Source of the DNA: Comamonadaceae bacterium
GTDB lineage: Bacteria; Pseudomonadota; Gammaproteobacteria; Burkholderiales; Burkholderiaceae_C
DNA: 43,467 bases
Direction: 5' to 3'
Assembly (NCBI GenBank): GCA_947452785.1
Contig: CANGDZ010000027.1
Coordinates: forward strand, 1 to 43,467
In this document: piece after piece, positions 42,165 through 43,467 of the stretch
How the letters are laid out: each line of letters starts with the position of its first letter
Numbering within the stretch: position 1 is the first letter of the stretch
Program-made: the position numbers and the translations under genes
Notes under the pieces: generated by a model
Database searches by the model: none
The model's input: only the letters and a program-made list of their open reading frames with translations
What the model was told of the DNA's origin: nothing

Positions 42165-42838
42165 CACAACACCGCTTCCAAATAAGGTTCCCAGGCGTCC
42201 ACACTGACCTGCACTTGAGGATCGGCATCGTCACCCCACAGCTCGGGACCATCAAACACCACTGTGTAAAGCCACTCGGCATTGGTATTGAAAGGCGGCA
42301 AGGCTCGCTCGACATGGCTGTCGGGATATACATGCGCGCCATGCACCATCACCACCTTGCCCGTGTGGCCACGCACATAACGCGGCAACCGCGTGTGCCC
42401 TTTCGGGTGAATATTGCGTGCACGCACATACTGTCCTATCGCAAAACGTGCCGGGCTGCTGGCTTCGCGCAGAGTCGGGGAGCCTGCGGCCAGCGCCGCG
42501 TCGACTGTATCCAACTTCAGAACGCGGGCGACGGGGCGAGGTGGGTCTTGCATTTGGCCACGGGACAATTCGCTGGCTGTGACCATGCCGCGTTCAAGGG
42601 TCAGTTGTTCAAGTGCTCGAATCCAGATCTCGTAGTAACTACTCGACAAATAAATGGCGGGCGGCAATGATTCACGGGCGGACCGCGCCAGGTCGATGTT
42701 CCATTGACCGCTGGCACCCATAGCGACCGTGACCGCCATGGCCCGGCTTTCCCATGGCGCATGGAACAAGGGTTCATTTGCCTCGGGCATAACCCGACCA
42801 AAGCCTTGCATCCCACCCATGTCATGAACGCCGTTCAT
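42164..42838 (-). CDS. nthB: Nitrile hydratase beta subunit
   Basis: A 224-residue protein. [14 protein letters not shown] is the standard N-terminus, [21 protein letters not shown] follows, and the C-terminal SH3-like barrel has [31 protein letters not shown]. With the alpha subunit it hydrates nitriles to amides. Its ATG overlaps the alpha stop by 4 bp, with GGAGG before it. Confidence 0.95.
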   Translation of the reverse strand: MNGVHDMGGMQGFGRVMPEANEPLFHAPWESRAMAVTVAMGASGQWNIDLARSARESLPPAIYLSSSYYEIWIRALEQLTLERGMVTASELSRGQMQDPPRPVARVLKLDTVDAALAAGSPTLREASSPARFAIGQYVRARNIHPKGHTRLPRYVRGHTGKVVMVHGAHVYPDSHVERALPPFNTNAEWLYTVVFDGPELWGDDADPQVQVSVDAWEPYLEAVL

Positions 42839-43461
42839 GCAACCTCCGTCAAAGCCAAGCCGGTGCCAATCATTGAGTTGCGTGTGACGCGCAGCGCCAA
42901 CTGCTCTTCGTTCAAATTCTCGGTACCAGGGGGACGCATAGGCAAAACCAAATAGCGCACTTCGGCGGTGGAGTCCCAAACCCTGAAAGTGCTTTGCTCG
43001 GGCAAGGTCACCCCAAAGTCGGCCAGCACTCCGCGCGGGTCCATCACCGCCTTAGCTCGGTAGGCTGCGCTTTTGTACCAAACCGGCGGCAAACCCAAAA
43101 TGGGCCAAGGGTAACAACTGCACAGAGTGCAAACCACCATGTTGTGCACCTGCGGCGTATTGGCAACAGCCACCATGTGTTCACCTTGCCGACCGGTGTA
43201 ACCCAAAGAGGCAATGGCTGCGGTGGCATCTTCGAGTAGCCAGTCATGAAAGGCAGGATCGCTCCACGCCTTGGCCACCACACGAGCACCGTTGTGGGGA
43301 CCAACCTCAGTTTCATAAATTTCGATGATGCGATCAAGCGCCGCCGGATCCACGTAGCCCTTGCGGGTCAGCAAGGTTTCTAAGGCGCGCACACGCACGT
43401 CCATATCGCTCAAATGGCTGGGCTCATCGGGTCCGTGCGAGTGGTGATGGTGGTCGCTCAA
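42835..43461 (-). CDS. nthA: Nitrile hydratase alpha subunit, cobalt type
   Basis: A subunit of about 208 residues with the metal loop [11 protein letters not shown] (C111, C114, C116). Thr after the first Cys (CTLCSC) marks the cobalt type; iron types have CSLCSC. The His-rich start ([12 protein letters not shown]) may help deliver metal. The start is uncertain: TTG 43461 is the last in-frame candidate before the window edge and the frame stays open beyond, so the true start may lie outside. Confidence 0.93.
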   Translation of the reverse strand: MSDHHHHSHGPDEPSHLSDMDVRVRALETLLTRKGYVDPAALDRIIEIYETEVGPHNGARVVAKAWSDPAFHDWLLEDATAAIASLGYTGRQGEHMVAVANTPQVHNMVVCTLCSCYPWPILGLPPVWYKSAAYRAKAVMDPRGVLADFGVTLPEQSTFRVWDSTAEVRYLVLPMRPPGTENLNEEQLALRVTRNSMIGTGLALTEVA

Positions 43462-43467
43462 ATGGGG

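Overview
The window looks like a chromosomal segment of a beta-proteobacterium of the order Burkholderiales, most likely family Comamonadaceae. This is inferred from the protein style (NarK1/NarK2/NarGHJI plus a parvulin, CydP/CydX-type small subunits, group II truncated globin) and not from any rRNA or tRNA, none of which is present. It is built around life at low oxygen: a cytochrome bd oxidase operon, a full membrane-bound nitrate reductase operon with its NarXL sensor, NO defence (NsrR, YtfE/RIC, hemerythrin, truncated hemoglobin) and sulfide handling (sulfide:quinone oxidoreductase, rhodanese, a metallo-beta-lactamase-fold protein).

Region by region. 1-2.1 kb is worn ground: the tail of an IS3-family transposase, a ZIP metal transporter with its N-terminus replaced by the IS end and a stop codon inside, an intact Dps, and scrambled histidine-kinase fragments on both strands. 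2.1-7.4 kb has an SQR gene behind an FNR-type box, an 815-residue secreted protein of unknown function, a membrane-anchored rhodanese and a PaaI-type thioesterase. From 13.95 kb down to 7.4 kb on the minus strand runs one tightly overlapping nine-gene unit: cydP-cydA-cydB-cydX-ybgE, a metallo-beta-lactamase-fold protein, an FAD oxidoreductase, a truncated hemoglobin and an alpha/beta hydrolase. CydX is only 40 codons. A divergent sigma-54 enhancer-binding protein, a -24/-12-like element in front of cydP and two tandem dyads suggest that this unit is under sigma-54 control.

14.1-16.7 kb carries the regulator, thioredoxin 2 (trxC) and a SAM methyltransferase; 16.8-20.6 kb is a four-gene TetR / HlyD-type adaptor / DevC-type permease / ATPase exporter operon with a perfect operator-like dyad before tetR.

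20.8-41.7 kb looks like a mobile or formerly mobile nitrate-respiration segment. Two short, related tyrosine recombinases lie near its edges. A roughly 173-bp repeat occurs at both ends in the same orientation, a 44-bp core of it recurs inverted beyond the second recombinase, and a further 49-bp piece recurs at 41.7 kb. Inside, on the minus strand, are nsrR-narX-narL, then narK1-narK2-narGHJI-parvulin-nitroreductase-hemerythrin. Divergent from nsrR are ytfE and a nitronate-monooxygenase-like gene. A RelE/HigB-type toxin and HTH antitoxin follow, with an operator dyad overlapping a promoter that would give a leaderless toxin mRNA. The window ends in a cobalt-type nitrile hydratase operon (alpha, beta, activator).

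The candidates for undescribed biology are the expanded sigma-54-linked cytochrome bd operon and the repeat/recombinase architecture bracketing the nar cluster. All similarity statements are from reading the sequence by eye; no database search was run.
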